Positions 17,577 through 25,665 of a DNA stretch of 64,000 bases are shown here, piece by piece (within the stretch, counting starts at the first letter, position 1; every line of letters starts with the position of its first letter). Source of the DNA: Maritimibacter sp. (GTDB lineage Bacteria > Pseudomonadota > Alphaproteobacteria > Rhodobacterales > Rhodobacteraceae); assembly GCA_002695005.1 (NCBI GenBank), contig NZNT01000019.1, positions 62,001-126,000 of the forward strand, read 5' to 3'. A model generated the notes under the pieces. The model saw only the letters and a program-made list of their open reading frames with translations. It had not been told where the DNA came from and ran no database searches. Made by a program: the position numbers and the translations under genes.

Positions 17577-18443
17577 TCAGGCGACCTGTTGCAGGGTCAC
17601 CTTGGGGGTCACGCCGAGGGCGTGGATAATGTCGCGGGTCATATCGGTCTTGTTGAGCGTGTAGAAATGCAGATCCTCGACCCCGCCTTCGAGCAGCTCG
17701 GTGCAAAGCTCTGTCGCCAGGGAAACGGACAGGAGCCGGTCGCGCCCGTCGCGTTCGGCACGGGTGTAGGCTTCGTCGAGCCAGACAGGGACCGGGGTGC
17801 CGCAGGACGCGGCAAATTTCTTTACCCCCGACCAGGACTGGATCGGCAGGATGCCGGGGATGATCGGTGCGTCGATCCCGGCCTTTTCGCATTTGTCGCG
17901 GAAACGAAAGAACGTCTCGGCGTCGAAGAAGAACTGGGTGATCGCGCTGGTCGCGCCCGCGTCGATCTTGCGCTTGAGCCAGTCGACGTCCGAGGTGTCG
18001 CACGTCGCCTCCGGGTGCGGGTCCGGGTAGGCGCCGACGCGGATGTTCATGTCGCCGCGCGTGGCCAGCGCCTCGATCAGTTCAACGGAATTGGCGAAGC
18101 CGTCGGGATGGGCTGTGAACCCGGACGAACCTTTGGGCGGGTCGCCGCGCAGGGCCACGATCTCGGACACGCCGGCGCGCGCGTAGTTGTCCACGATCTC
18201 CATCGTTTCGGCGCGGGTCGCGTTCACGCAGGTCAGGTGCGCGGCGACGTTCAGGCCGTAATTCTTGTGGATCGTCGCCACCACGTCATGCGTAAGCTCG
18301 CGCGTGGTTCCGCCTGCGCCGTAGGTCACGGACACGAACGACGGGTCCAGCGGCGCGAGGTCGCGGACGGTGTCGGACAGGCGGAAGGTGGATTCGATGT
18401 TCTTGGGCGGGAAGAATTCGAAGGAGATGCGGGGCGTTTTCAT
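17577..18443 (-). CDS. metF: Methylenetetrahydrofolate reductase
   Basis: The 288-residue protein begins with the family signature RISFEFFPPKN and continues with SVTYGAGGTTRE for FAD/folate binding, HLTCVNATRAE, and IVALRGDPP. MetF reduces 5,10-methylene-THF to 5-methyl-THF, the methyl donor for methionine synthesis. The ATG at 18441-18443 directly precedes the conserved strand. It is divergent from a LysR-type gene 95 bp away, an arrangement in which the neighbour usually regulates metF. Confidence 0.96.
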   Translation of the reverse strand: MKTPRISFEFFPPKNIESTFRLSDTVRDLAPLDPSFVSVTYGAGGTTRELTHDVVATIHKNYGLNVAAHLTCVNATRAETMEIVDNYARAGVSEIVALRGDPPKGSSGFTAHPDGFANSVELIEALATRGDMNIRVGAYPDPHPEATCDTSDVDWLKRKIDAGATSAITQFFFDAETFFRFRDKCEKAGIDAPIIPGILPIQSWSGVKKFAASCGTPVPVWLDEAYTRAERDGRDRLLSVSLATELCTELLEGGVEDLHFYTLNKTDMTRDIIHALGVTPKVTLQQVA

Positions 18444-18492
18444 GACAGACTCATCCGTTGGCGTTGAGATGAAGCTAGGGGCTTGGCTTCTG

Positions 18493-18524
18493 TGAGACAA
18501 ATTCATAATATTCACGAAGAATAT
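18493..18524. promoter_or_regulatory. Candidate LysR/MetR operator between metF and metR
   Basis: Within the 95-bp divergent gap, TGAG-ACAAA-TTCA (18493-18505) differs by one base from the MetR consensus TGAA-N5-TTCA known in enterobacteria. Three bases on, ATATTC-ACGAA-GAATAT (18508-18524) is a perfect 6-bp inverted repeat of LysR box size. Both lie directly upstream of the LysR-type gene. The assignment is inference from position and motif likeness. Confidence 0.5.
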
Positions 18525-18538
18525 GAGGACGGCTCACA

Positions 18539-19444
18539 ATGTATCTGGAATTCCGGCACCTGCGCACGATCCGCGCCATTCACGAGGCAGGCGGTCTCGC
18601 GCGCGCGGCAGACATGCTCAATATCACGCAATCGGCCCTGTCTCATCAGGTGAAGGGGTTGGAAGAGCAGGTGGGGATGGAGCTGTTTCAGCGCCGCTCC
18701 AAGCCGATGAAGCTGTCGCCCGCCGGGATCAAGCTTCTGCGTCTGGCCGAGCGCATCTTGCCAGAGGTCTCGGCCGTCGAAGAGGAATTTCGCGCGATGC
18801 AGTCGGGCCGGTCGGGGCGGATGCACATCGCCATCGAATGTCACGCCTGTTTCGACTGGCTGTTTCCTGTTCTCGACGGGTTCCGCAGCGCCTGGCCCGA
18901 GGTGGACGTGGACATCCGGATGCGGCTGGCTTTCGACGCGATCGAGGCGCTGCGGCGCGAAGAGGTGGATTTCGTCATCTCCTCGGACCCGGTGACGCTG
19001 CCGGGCGTGACCTTCACGCCGCTGTTCGACTATGAGCCGATGTTCGTCTGCGCCTCCGCGCATCCGCTGTCGGCGAACGACTGGATCGAGGCCGAGGACT
19101 TTGCCGAGGAGATCGTGCTGCATTACCCGGTGGAGCGGGCCAAGCTGGACATCTTCACGCAGCTCCTCACACCCGCGCGGGTCGAGCCGCGCGGCACGCG
19201 CCCGGTGGAACTGACCGAAGTGATCCTGATGCTGGTGGCCGCAGGGCGGGGGGTCACCGTCCTGCCCGACTGGGTGCTGGGCAAATACAAGGGCAATCCC
19301 GACTATGCCATCCGCCCGATTACCGAAGGCGGGCTGACGAAACGGATGTATGCCGCGACGCGGGACGAGGATGTGGCCAAGCCATTCATTGCGCACATGA
19401 TGCGCCTGGCACGGACCGAGCCGGTCAAGCTCCAGCGAGCCTGA
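18539..19444 (+). CDS. metR: LysR-type regulator, probably MetR
   Basis: The 301-residue LysR-family protein has an N-terminal winged HTH (FRHLRTIRAIHEAGGLARAA, then TQSALSHQVKGLEEQVGMELF) and a C-terminal periplasmic-binding-like effector domain. The early domain reads HIAIECHACFDWLFPVLDGF, a block conserved in MetR, which senses homocysteine. The ATG is placed 95 bp from metF. MetR activates metE, metF or metH in other proteobacteria; divergence from metF makes that role likely here. No metE or metH is in the window. Confidence 0.85.
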   Translation: MYLEFRHLRTIRAIHEAGGLARAADMLNITQSALSHQVKGLEEQVGMELFQRRSKPMKLSPAGIKLLRLAERILPEVSAVEEEFRAMQSGRSGRMHIAIECHACFDWLFPVLDGFRSAWPEVDVDIRMRLAFDAIEALRREEVDFVISSDPVTLPGVTFTPLFDYEPMFVCASAHPLSANDWIEAEDFAEEIVLHYPVERAKLDIFTQLLTPARVEPRGTRPVELTEVILMLVAAGRGVTVLPDWVLGKYKGNPDYAIRPITEGGLTKRMYAATRDEDVAKPFIAHMMRLARTEPVKLQRA

Positions 19445-19481
19445 GCGTGCCGTCGGCGCGCGCCTTTATCCGGCATCTGAT

Positions 19482-20504
19482 TCACGCAGCAGGATGGAGG
19501 AGCCGCCACCAGATTAGGCCGGCCAGCACGCCCAGCAGGCCCAGTGAGATGGCGGCGCTGATCCACTGGGCGCGGCTGGCGCTTTTCTTCTCATAAAACG
19601 TGCGCGGGGTTATGCCCCGGCTGATCATGACGGTCTGGGCGGCGAGGTTCACACAGACCACGTTGACGGCCAACAGCGTGGCCGCGCCGTTGGCGAGGTC
19701 AGGGTGGCCGAAGCCAACGAAAAGCCCGATGGCGACGGTCGGCGGCAGGAGAGCGACGGCGACCATCACGCCGACGAGGGCGGCCGACAGGCCCGTGACG
19801 AGCGACAGGGCCGCCGCCGCGCCGGAGGCCAGCGCGATGGCCATGCCATCGAACCCGACGGCAGAGCGGCTCAACAACTCGCGAGAGGCGAGATCGGGAG
19901 GCCACAGCAGGCCAATGGCGAGGCTGAGGCCAAGCGCCACGACGACTCCGGCGAGGTTGGTGCGCAGCGCCTTGGCCATCAGCTGCCCATCGCCAAGCGC
20001 GATCCCCACGGACAGGGCAAGGTTCGGGCCGAGCAGGGGGGCGATGACCATCGCCCCCACCACGACGGCCACGTTATCAGCCAGCATCCCGAACGCTGCC
20101 ACGATCGTCGAGAGCACGACAAAGGTGATGTAGTTGCGATCCGTGCGGGCATTGCGCCACACGCTGTCGTAAATCTCTTCACGCGTCCGACCTGTGGAGG
20201 CGAATTCGCGCCGCTCCTTGGGCTTCTCGGCTTCTTCCTCGACGTCGAGCCGAGGCACGGTGGCCTCGATGGGCAGAAGCGTGATGCGCCAGCAATCCTC
20301 GTCCTCCGGCCCGAACACCGCCTGCATCCTGTCGAGCAGATCCTGCCGGCTGCCGTCTTCTGCGAGGATCAGGAGCACGACGTCGCCGGGCGGGTCCGCC
20401 GCCTCTATCACCTTCAGGTCCACGACGCCCACGTCGCGTATGCCCTGCACGAGATAGGACAGCGACGACTTCGGAGCAGTGACAAGGATCTGGCGCGTGG
20501 TCAT
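19482..20504 (-). CDS. DUF389/TIGR00341 family membrane protein
   Basis: The product has 340 residues. The cytosolic N-terminal part (ILVTAPKSSLSYLVQGIRDVG) is ferredoxin-like, followed by about six membrane helices with the family motif MVIAPLLGPNLALSVG and VALLPPTVAIGL. The function of DUF389 proteins is unknown. I picked the ATG at 20502-20504 because it opens the conserved strand; an ATG six codons upstream (20520-20522) is equally possible, and neither has a good Shine-Dalgarno sequence. It is divergent from the inositol monophosphatase gene and converges with metR. Confidence 0.82.
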   Translation of the reverse strand: MTTRQILVTAPKSSLSYLVQGIRDVGVVDLKVIEAADPPGDVVLLILAEDGSRQDLLDRMQAVFGPEDEDCWRITLLPIEATVPRLDVEEEAEKPKERREFASTGRTREEIYDSVWRNARTDRNYITFVVLSTIVAAFGMLADNVAVVVGAMVIAPLLGPNLALSVGIALGDGQLMAKALRTNLAGVVVALGLSLAIGLLWPPDLASRELLSRSAVGFDGMAIALASGAAAALSLVTGLSAALVGVMVAVALLPPTVAIGLFVGFGHPDLANGAATLLAVNVVCVNLAAQTVMISRGITPRTFYEKKSASRAQWISAAISLGLLGVLAGLIWWRLLHPAA

Positions 20505-20640
20505 GCGGGTGACACTAGCCATGTCGTGCGCGCTGTCCACCGCCCGAAAAAACGCCGTTCCAGTGATCGCGTCAGGACCGCGCCCCTTGGCATCGCGTGC
20601 CGCCGCGCGTATAGCGCGCACGGAACCAAGGAGCCCCGAT

Positions 20641-21426
20641 ATGCAAGGCAGCGCCAATCTCAACGTCATGATCAAGGCCGCACGCAAAGCGGGCCGGTCG
20701 CTGGTCAAGGATTTCCGCGAGGTGGAGAACCTTCAGGTTTCGATGAAGGGGGCCGGGGATTTCGTGTCGCGCGCGGACATCGCCGCCGAGAAGATCATCA
20801 AGGACGAGTTGATGGAGGCGCGGCCGAACTACGGCTGGCTGGGCGAAGAAGGCGGTGGTGAAGAGGGCAACGACCCGACGCGGCGCTGGATTGTCGATCC
20901 GCTCGACGGCACCACCAACTTCCTGCACGGCTTGCCGCATTGGGCCGTGTCCATCGCGCTCGAGCACAAGGGCGAGATCGTCGCGGGCGTGGTGTTCGAC
21001 CCGGCCAAGGACGAGATGTTCTATGCCGAAAAAGGTACGGGCGCATGGATGAACGATCAACGCCTGCGCGTATCGGGCCGCACCCATATGATCGAGGCGA
21101 TTTTCGCGACCGGGCTTCCTTTCGGCGGGCGTTCGGACCTGCCTGAAACGCTCCAGGATCTCGCGCGGCTGATGCCGACTTGCGCGGGTGTGCGGCGCTG
21201 GGGATCGGCGGCGCTCGACATGGCCTATGTCGCGGCCGGACGCTATGACGGGTTCTGGGAACGCCGCCTGAATGCGTGGGACCTGGCGGCCGGGCTCGTC
21301 ATCCTGCGCGAGGCGGGCGGGTTCGTCGAAGCCATTGACCCGGCCGAGCGCGTCATCGACGCGGGCGAAGTGATCGCCGCCAACGAGCCGCTCTTCGACC
21401 GGTTCGCCAAGATCATCCGCGGCTGA
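20641..21426 (+). CDS. suhB: Inositol monophosphatase family protein
   Basis: The product has 261 residues of the SuhB type. Metal and substrate motifs are in order: GEEGGGEEG (Glu ligand), WIVDPLDGTTNFLHG, and NAWDLAAGLVILREAGG at the C-terminal metal site. The enzyme dephosphorylates myo-inositol-1-phosphate and related substrates; SuhB also joins rRNA antitermination complexes in gammaproteobacteria. The ATG at 20641 gives the standard MQGSANLNVM start. A longer in-frame extension overlapping the DUF389 gene is not conserved. Confidence 0.92.
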   Translation: MQGSANLNVMIKAARKAGRSLVKDFREVENLQVSMKGAGDFVSRADIAAEKIIKDELMEARPNYGWLGEEGGGEEGNDPTRRWIVDPLDGTTNFLHGLPHWAVSIALEHKGEIVAGVVFDPAKDEMFYAEKGTGAWMNDQRLRVSGRTHMIEAIFATGLPFGGRSDLPETLQDLARLMPTCAGVRRWGSAALDMAYVAAGRYDGFWERRLNAWDLAAGLVILREAGGFVEAIDPAERVIDAGEVIAANEPLFDRFAKIIRG

Positions 21427-21527
21427 GGCCCGGCACGGATTCTCCATCCCCCGGGCATGGCAGGGTCGCATTCCCGCCGTGTTTACCTGCGATTTTCGCG
21501 GCTGAACCACTCAGAGGGGTGCATCCG

Positions 21528-21722
21528 ATGCGCGTCTACCGAATTTCTGTGCGTCGCTTTGTCTGCGACGAAAGCGGCGCTGTAACCGTCGACTGGGTCG
21601 CGTTGACAGCGGCGATCCTGATGATCGGTATGTTTGTTGGTTTTTCTGTTACGAGTTCTGTTCCGACGTTGGCCAACAAGGTGAGCGGCGTTGTCTCGAA
21701 CCGGTCCGTCGGACTGGAGTGA
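21528..21722 (+). CDS. Small Flp/pilin-like single-span protein
   Basis: The 64-residue protein has a basic N-terminus (MRVYRISVRRFVCDE), then SGAVTVDWVALTAAILMIGMFVG and one hydrophobic segment. The E-SGAVTVDWV pattern followed by a helix resembles Flp-type pilin N-termini, in which the peptidase cuts before the Glu-containing hydrophobic helix. AGAGGGG lies eight bases ahead of the ATG at 21528. No tad/cpa secretion genes are nearby, so it is an orphan. Small membrane proteins of this style are common in Rhodobacterales, and the pilin label is tentative. Confidence 0.6.
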   Translation: MRVYRISVRRFVCDESGAVTVDWVALTAAILMIGMFVGFSVTSSVPTLANKVSGVVSNRSVGLE

Positions 21723-21775
21723 CCGGCCCCGTTGAGGTGCCGCAGGGCGCGCGGGGTCGCGCCCTTTCGGTGTGT

Positions 21776-22516
21776 CTAGCGCCTGCGCCCGACGCGCGGC
21801 ACGTTTGAAGTTCCCAGCCTATAGGTCGCGTCAGGATGCGGCGGATGACCGTGCGTGCGGCGCCAGAATTCCGGCCCGCCTTCGCGCAGCCACTTGGGCA
21901 ACACCCAAAGGAACCCCACCACGAAGCCGCCGACATGGGCGAGATAGGCCACGCCGCCGCCGTCGCCCGGCGTCGACGCGCCGTTGAACACCTGTAGCCC
22001 GAACCAGATGCCGAGCATGATCCAGGCGGGCATCGGGAACACCTTGAAAATGATGATGAAGATGAACAGCACGTCCACCCGCGCCTTGGGGAAAAGGAGC
22101 AGGTAGCCCCCCATTACCCCTGCAATGGCCCCCGAGGCCCCGACCATCGGCACCTGCGAGGCCGGGTTGGCCATGATCTGTGCCGCCGCGGCGCCGATCC
22201 CGGCGGCGAGGTAGAAGATCAGAAAGCCGACATGGCCCAGCTCGTCCTCGAGGTTGTCGCCGAAGATCCACAGGAACAGCATGTTGCCCAAAATGTGCAT
22301 GAAGCCCGAATGGATGAACATCGAGGTGAACACGGTCTCGAGCCCGATCCCCGCCGTCACGCGATCCGGCACCACGCCCCATGTCCAGAAATATTCCGCC
22401 AGCCCCCGGTCGGTCAGCGAAAGCTGCGCGAGGAACACGACGATATTTGCGATCACCAGAACGTAGGTGACATAGGGCGTGCGCTCGGACGGGTTGTGGT
22501 CGCGGATCGGAAACAT
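21776..22516 (-). CDS. Rhomboid-family intramembrane serine protease
   Basis: The product has 246 residues and about six helices. FTSMFIHSGFMHILGNMLFL holds the conserved HxxxN element, VGASGAIAGVMGG has the catalytic serine in GASG, and YLAHVGGFVVGFL supplies the catalytic histidine. Rhomboids cleave single-span substrates within the membrane. The ATG at 22514-22516 (MFPIRDHNPSERTPYVTY) is the family start; the frame remains open upstream but is unrelated. It is divergent from a TPR gene across 89 bp. Confidence 0.93.
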   Translation of the reverse strand: MFPIRDHNPSERTPYVTYVLVIANIVVFLAQLSLTDRGLAEYFWTWGVVPDRVTAGIGLETVFTSMFIHSGFMHILGNMLFLWIFGDNLEDELGHVGFLIFYLAAGIGAAAAQIMANPASQVPMVGASGAIAGVMGGYLLLFPKARVDVLFIFIIIFKVFPMPAWIMLGIWFGLQVFNGASTPGDGGGVAYLAHVGGFVVGFLWVLPKWLREGGPEFWRRTHGHPPHPDATYRLGTSNVPRVGRRR

Positions 22517-22605
22517 GGGAGCAGAAGGCCCGATGCGCGCGGGGGCGTCAAGCGGCTCGCGGTGGCGTGACTTGACCGGGCCGGCGCCTGCGGGGACGAT
22601 CGTGT

Positions 22606-23142
22606 ATGCGTGTCCTTGCCCTCTTCCTGTTCGCGACCCCCGTTTTCGCCGAAACCTGCCCCGAGGGGCCGGATACCGGTGGGGCGCTGGCATCCCTGAT
22701 CCGGGAAGGGCAGGAGGCCGAGACCTACATGGTCGCCCGCGATGCGCTGCGCGACATGTGGGCGCTTTGGCAGGCGCCGCCGGACACATGGTCGGGGGAG
22801 TTGCTCGACGTCGGATTGGAGCGGATGAGGATGGCCGATTACGAAGGCGCTCAGAAGGCATTCGACGCGCTCGTTGAATATTGTCCGACCTGGGCCGAGG
22901 CGTGGAACCAGCGCGCGTTCGTCTATTTTCGTCAGGAGGATTACACCGCCTCGCTCACCAACATCGAACGTGCGCTGGAGATCGCGCCGCGCCATATCCC
23001 GGCGCTGTCGGGTAAAGGCGTGACGCTCCTCAAGATGGGGCGCGAGGACGAGGGATATGACGCTCTCAAGGCCGCAGTGGACCTGCATCCCTGGCTACCG
23101 GAACGCGGACTGATCCCGGAGCCCTACGGCGCGCCGCGCTGA
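22606..23142 (+). CDS. Secreted tetratricopeptide-repeat protein
   Basis: The product is 178 residues with a short signal peptide (MRVLALFLFATPVFA, cut before ETCPEG). Two or three TPR-like repeats fill the rest: MRMADYEGAQKAFDALVEYC, AWNQRAFVYFRQEDYTASL and ALSGKGVTLLKMGREDEGYD. It is probably a periplasmic scaffold protein. The partner is unknown. It precedes dddL by 71 bp on the same strand, but no functional link is visible. Confidence 0.82.
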   Translation: MRVLALFLFATPVFAETCPEGPDTGGALASLIREGQEAETYMVARDALRDMWALWQAPPDTWSGELLDVGLERMRMADYEGAQKAFDALVEYCPTWAEAWNQRAFVYFRQEDYTASLTNIERALEIAPRHIPALSGKGVTLLKMGREDEGYDALKAAVDLHPWLPERGLIPEPYGAPR

Positions 23143-23213
23143 CCCATTCGAGAATCATTGCCGCGCGCCCCGTGTTGGGTTTTCGTGCTGCTCAACGCGA
23201 CCGGAGGGCGATG

Positions 23214-23918
23214 ATGGACACGACGGCGATAGCCCAGGAAGAAGCGGATGCCGTTCGGCTGAGCGATAGCCCCGGCTGGCAGTATCTGTTGCACGAATTC
23301 GAGGCGCTCTATCGCCACGGGTCGGCCGGCGGGTCCAAGGCGATCCGCAGCCACCGGCGAAAGGTGCGCGAGACGCTCTCTTCCGTGGTCGACGGGAACC
23401 CCCGTGTCCATCTGCGCGACCCGGCGGTAAAGCCGGTGACGGCGCACCTTCACCGCGCTTTCGACCTTGGAGCGCGAACGCCCATGTTCGGATTGAGCCG
23501 GGCGATGGAGCGGATCGCGCCGTTGCTCACCTGGGAATACGGGTATGAAAAAGTTCCGCCGCACCTCGCCCGCAAATACGCGTATTGCGAGGTGATGGGG
23601 CCGCGTGGTCCGGTCGTGTCGGAACGCTTGACACTGGGGTTCGTCCTGTTTGCACCGCGCACGACTTACCCGCAGCACAGCCATTTCGAGATCGAGGAGA
23701 GCTATATCTCGATCGCCGGGGCGTGGTCGGAAAACCAGCTGGCCGTCTATGCGCCCGGTTCGCTCATCCTGAATCGTCCGGGAGAGGAACACAGGATCAC
23801 GACCGGTGACGACGATCCCTGCCTCCTGGCCTATGCCTGGGTTGGTCCCACGGACCGTTTGGCGGATCCGGGGATGAAATTCTCCAAGGCCCGAAAACGG
23901 GCGGCCCAGGGCATCTGA
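23214..23918 (+). CDS. dddL: DMSP lyase DddL
   Basis: This cupin-fold protein of 234 residues would cleave dimethylsulfoniopropionate into dimethyl sulfide and acrylate. It matches remembered DddL sequences along its length: WQYLLHEFEALYRHGSAGGS, VTAHLHRAFDLG, WEYGYEKVP, KYAYCEVMGPRGPV and GFVLFAPRTTYPQHSH. The metal ligands are visible in HSHFEIEESY (two His, a Glu, a Tyr) and a later His in RPGEEHRI. GGAGG sits six bases ahead of the ATG at 23214, so I prefer it to the adjacent ATG at 23211. No acrylate-using genes are adjacent. tRNA-Leu follows 45 bp downstream. Confidence 0.9.
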   Translation: MDTTAIAQEEADAVRLSDSPGWQYLLHEFEALYRHGSAGGSKAIRSHRRKVRETLSSVVDGNPRVHLRDPAVKPVTAHLHRAFDLGARTPMFGLSRAMERIAPLLTWEYGYEKVPPHLARKYAYCEVMGPRGPVVSERLTLGFVLFAPRTTYPQHSHFEIEESYISIAGAWSENQLAVYAPGSLILNRPGEEHRITTGDDDPCLLAYAWVGPTDRLADPGMKFSKARKRAAQGI

Positions 23919-23963
23919 CGGCCTTCCCTCATGGCGGCGGCTGGGCTAGGGTCCGACCCGCTG

Positions 23964-24048
<85 letters not shown>

Positions 24049-24063
24049 GCGCACAAGATGACC

Positions 24064-25512
24064 TTAACGATGTCCGACCCAACCGCGGTCGTCCGTGAAG
24101 GGCCGGGAGTCGGAGATTTGGGTTAGCTCGTAGTCTTCCGGCAGAGCTTCCAGCGGCTCGATGGGGGTGTCCGATGCCGCCATCAGAATGTTGGCGCGAC
24201 CACGCTCGCTAACCGGCCCCTGAACGGCAATGACATGGGGATAGACCTCGCGCAGGATCGCATGGACACCGCGGGCGAGCGGTCCGTCCTGCCGGTCGAT
24301 CAGATTGACGTAGACCGGACCGTCCACGATCTCGCGCAGGCGCCGGTAGGTTTCGAGCGTGACCAAGTGGGCGGGGACCGATCCAGACGAGAACGCGTCC
24401 ATCACCGCGGCATCGAAGCGGTGTGCGGTTTCATTCAGGTAAACGCGCCCGTCGGCATGGACGAGGCCGAGGCGTTCCGTTTCTTTCGGCGCGCCGCTCG
24501 CGGGATCGTAGGCGGTGCGGGCGATTACGGCCGCCGCGCGTGGCAGGTGTTTCTCTACCACCTGTGTGACGAGGGGGTCGATCTCGACCGCAATGGCCTG
24601 CGCGTCCGGGTCAGCCGAGAGGAGTTCGGTGGGCAGGGTATAGCCCCCGCCACCCACGAACAGCACCTTTGGGGCCGGGCCAAGATCGTGCTGGAGGCGC
24701 GACCACATCCATTGGGTATAGGGAAGGGCCAGATCTTGGGCGGGCGCTTCGTCGTCTGTGTTCGTCAGCTCTGCGGCCTGTGTCGTGCCGTCCGAGAAAA
24801 GCCGGATTTCAGGGCCCTGCTCGACGATGTGAAGACAGGACAGGCCGGATTCGTACTGGCAGGCCGGTTTGCCGGCGAGCCCCGCGAAGGCCACGAAGAT
24901 CGCCGCGCCGAAGGTCACAGTCGACGTCGGCCCGGGGTTCTCTGACGTTTTGTCACCCGTAGGTCGGTTTCGCACGAAAGGGACACACAGAAGGGCGGCC
25001 ACGCCGCAGGCCGCGAAAGTCGCCGTTGCGCCGACGAGCGGCAGCGCCACAAAGCCTGCGAGGATCGCGCCGAAGATCGCGCCGACCGAGCCTGCTGCCA
25101 GCACGATTCCGAGCGACGATCCTTCGCGCCCCGGTCGCGCCTCGATCGCGGCCTTAGCGAGAAAGGGCGAGGGGAGCGTTACGAAGACCGAGGGCGGGAA
25201 GAAGACGAGGATCACGGTCACGAACATGCCGCCGGTGCCGCGCATCCCCATGTCGTGAAGCAACCCGAGCAGCGTGGGGGTCACGGCCATGAGGACGGCC
25301 GTCGCAACCAGAGCGCCGCGGACCCTGCCGACCGCCACCGCGCGGGGGCGTTCCGCCACGAAGCCGCCGATGGCGTTGCCCAGTGAGAACCCCCCGAGGA
25401 CCGTGGCGATGACGCTGGTCCAGGTCAGCAGAGAGGTGCCGAAGAACGGGGCGAGCACGCGGCCCGCCGCGATTTCATAGGTCAGGCCCACGGCTGAAAG
25501 GACGAGGGTCAT
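24064..25512 (-). CDS. Spermidine-synthase-like membrane fusion protein
   Basis: The product is 482 residues. About seven membrane helices (LVLSAVGLTYEIAAGRVLAP onward) are followed by a methyltransferase-fold domain with VLFVGGGGYTLPTELL (SAM or decarboxy-SAM loop), IAVEIDPLVTQVV and VMDAFSSGSVPAHLVT. This is the fused MFS-like/spermidine synthase group, whose true substrate is uncertain. The ATG at 25510-25512 has no Shine-Dalgarno sequence. The frame stays open upstream as a hydrophobic, plausible continuation, and an ATT codon at 25534-25536 lies five bases after a GGAGG, so the real start may be there. The gene ends 15 bp from the tRNA on the opposite strand. Confidence 0.75.
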   Translation of the reverse strand: MTLVLSAVGLTYEIAAGRVLAPFFGTSLLTWTSVIATVLGGFSLGNAIGGFVAERPRAVAVGRVRGALVATAVLMAVTPTLLGLLHDMGMRGTGGMFVTVILVFFPPSVFVTLPSPFLAKAAIEARPGREGSSLGIVLAAGSVGAIFGAILAGFVALPLVGATATFAACGVAALLCVPFVRNRPTGDKTSENPGPTSTVTFGAAIFVAFAGLAGKPACQYESGLSCLHIVEQGPEIRLFSDGTTQAAELTNTDDEAPAQDLALPYTQWMWSRLQHDLGPAPKVLFVGGGGYTLPTELLSADPDAQAIAVEIDPLVTQVVEKHLPRAAAVIARTAYDPASGAPKETERLGLVHADGRVYLNETAHRFDAAVMDAFSSGSVPAHLVTLETYRRLREIVDGPVYVNLIDRQDGPLARGVHAILREVYPHVIAVQGPVSERGRANILMAASDTPIEPLEALPEDYELTQISDSRPFTDDRGWVGHR

Positions 25513-25603
25513 GATGATGATGGTCGGGAACCGAATGGCAGCCTCCGTCGGATGTGCGCGCGCCTCGGCGCGAAGGCGGAGTGTCGCAAGTAATCCGGGG
25601 AGA

Positions 25604-25626
25604 CGCCACCGCAGGCATCGGTGGCG
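25604..25626 (-). terminator. Possible terminator hairpin at the end of the catabolic operon
   Basis: An 8-bp stem, CGCCACCG (25604-25611) and CGGTGGCG (25619-25626), with a 7-nt loop lies 40-60 bases after the stop of the catalytic E2 gene on the minus strand. There is no T-run, so it would be a weak or Rho-dependent end. It also separates the operon from the spermidine-synthase-like gene. Confidence 0.4.
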
Positions 25627-25665
25627 CGAATAAATTAGGTGTGTTCGCGTCGGCCTTGGGCCTTG

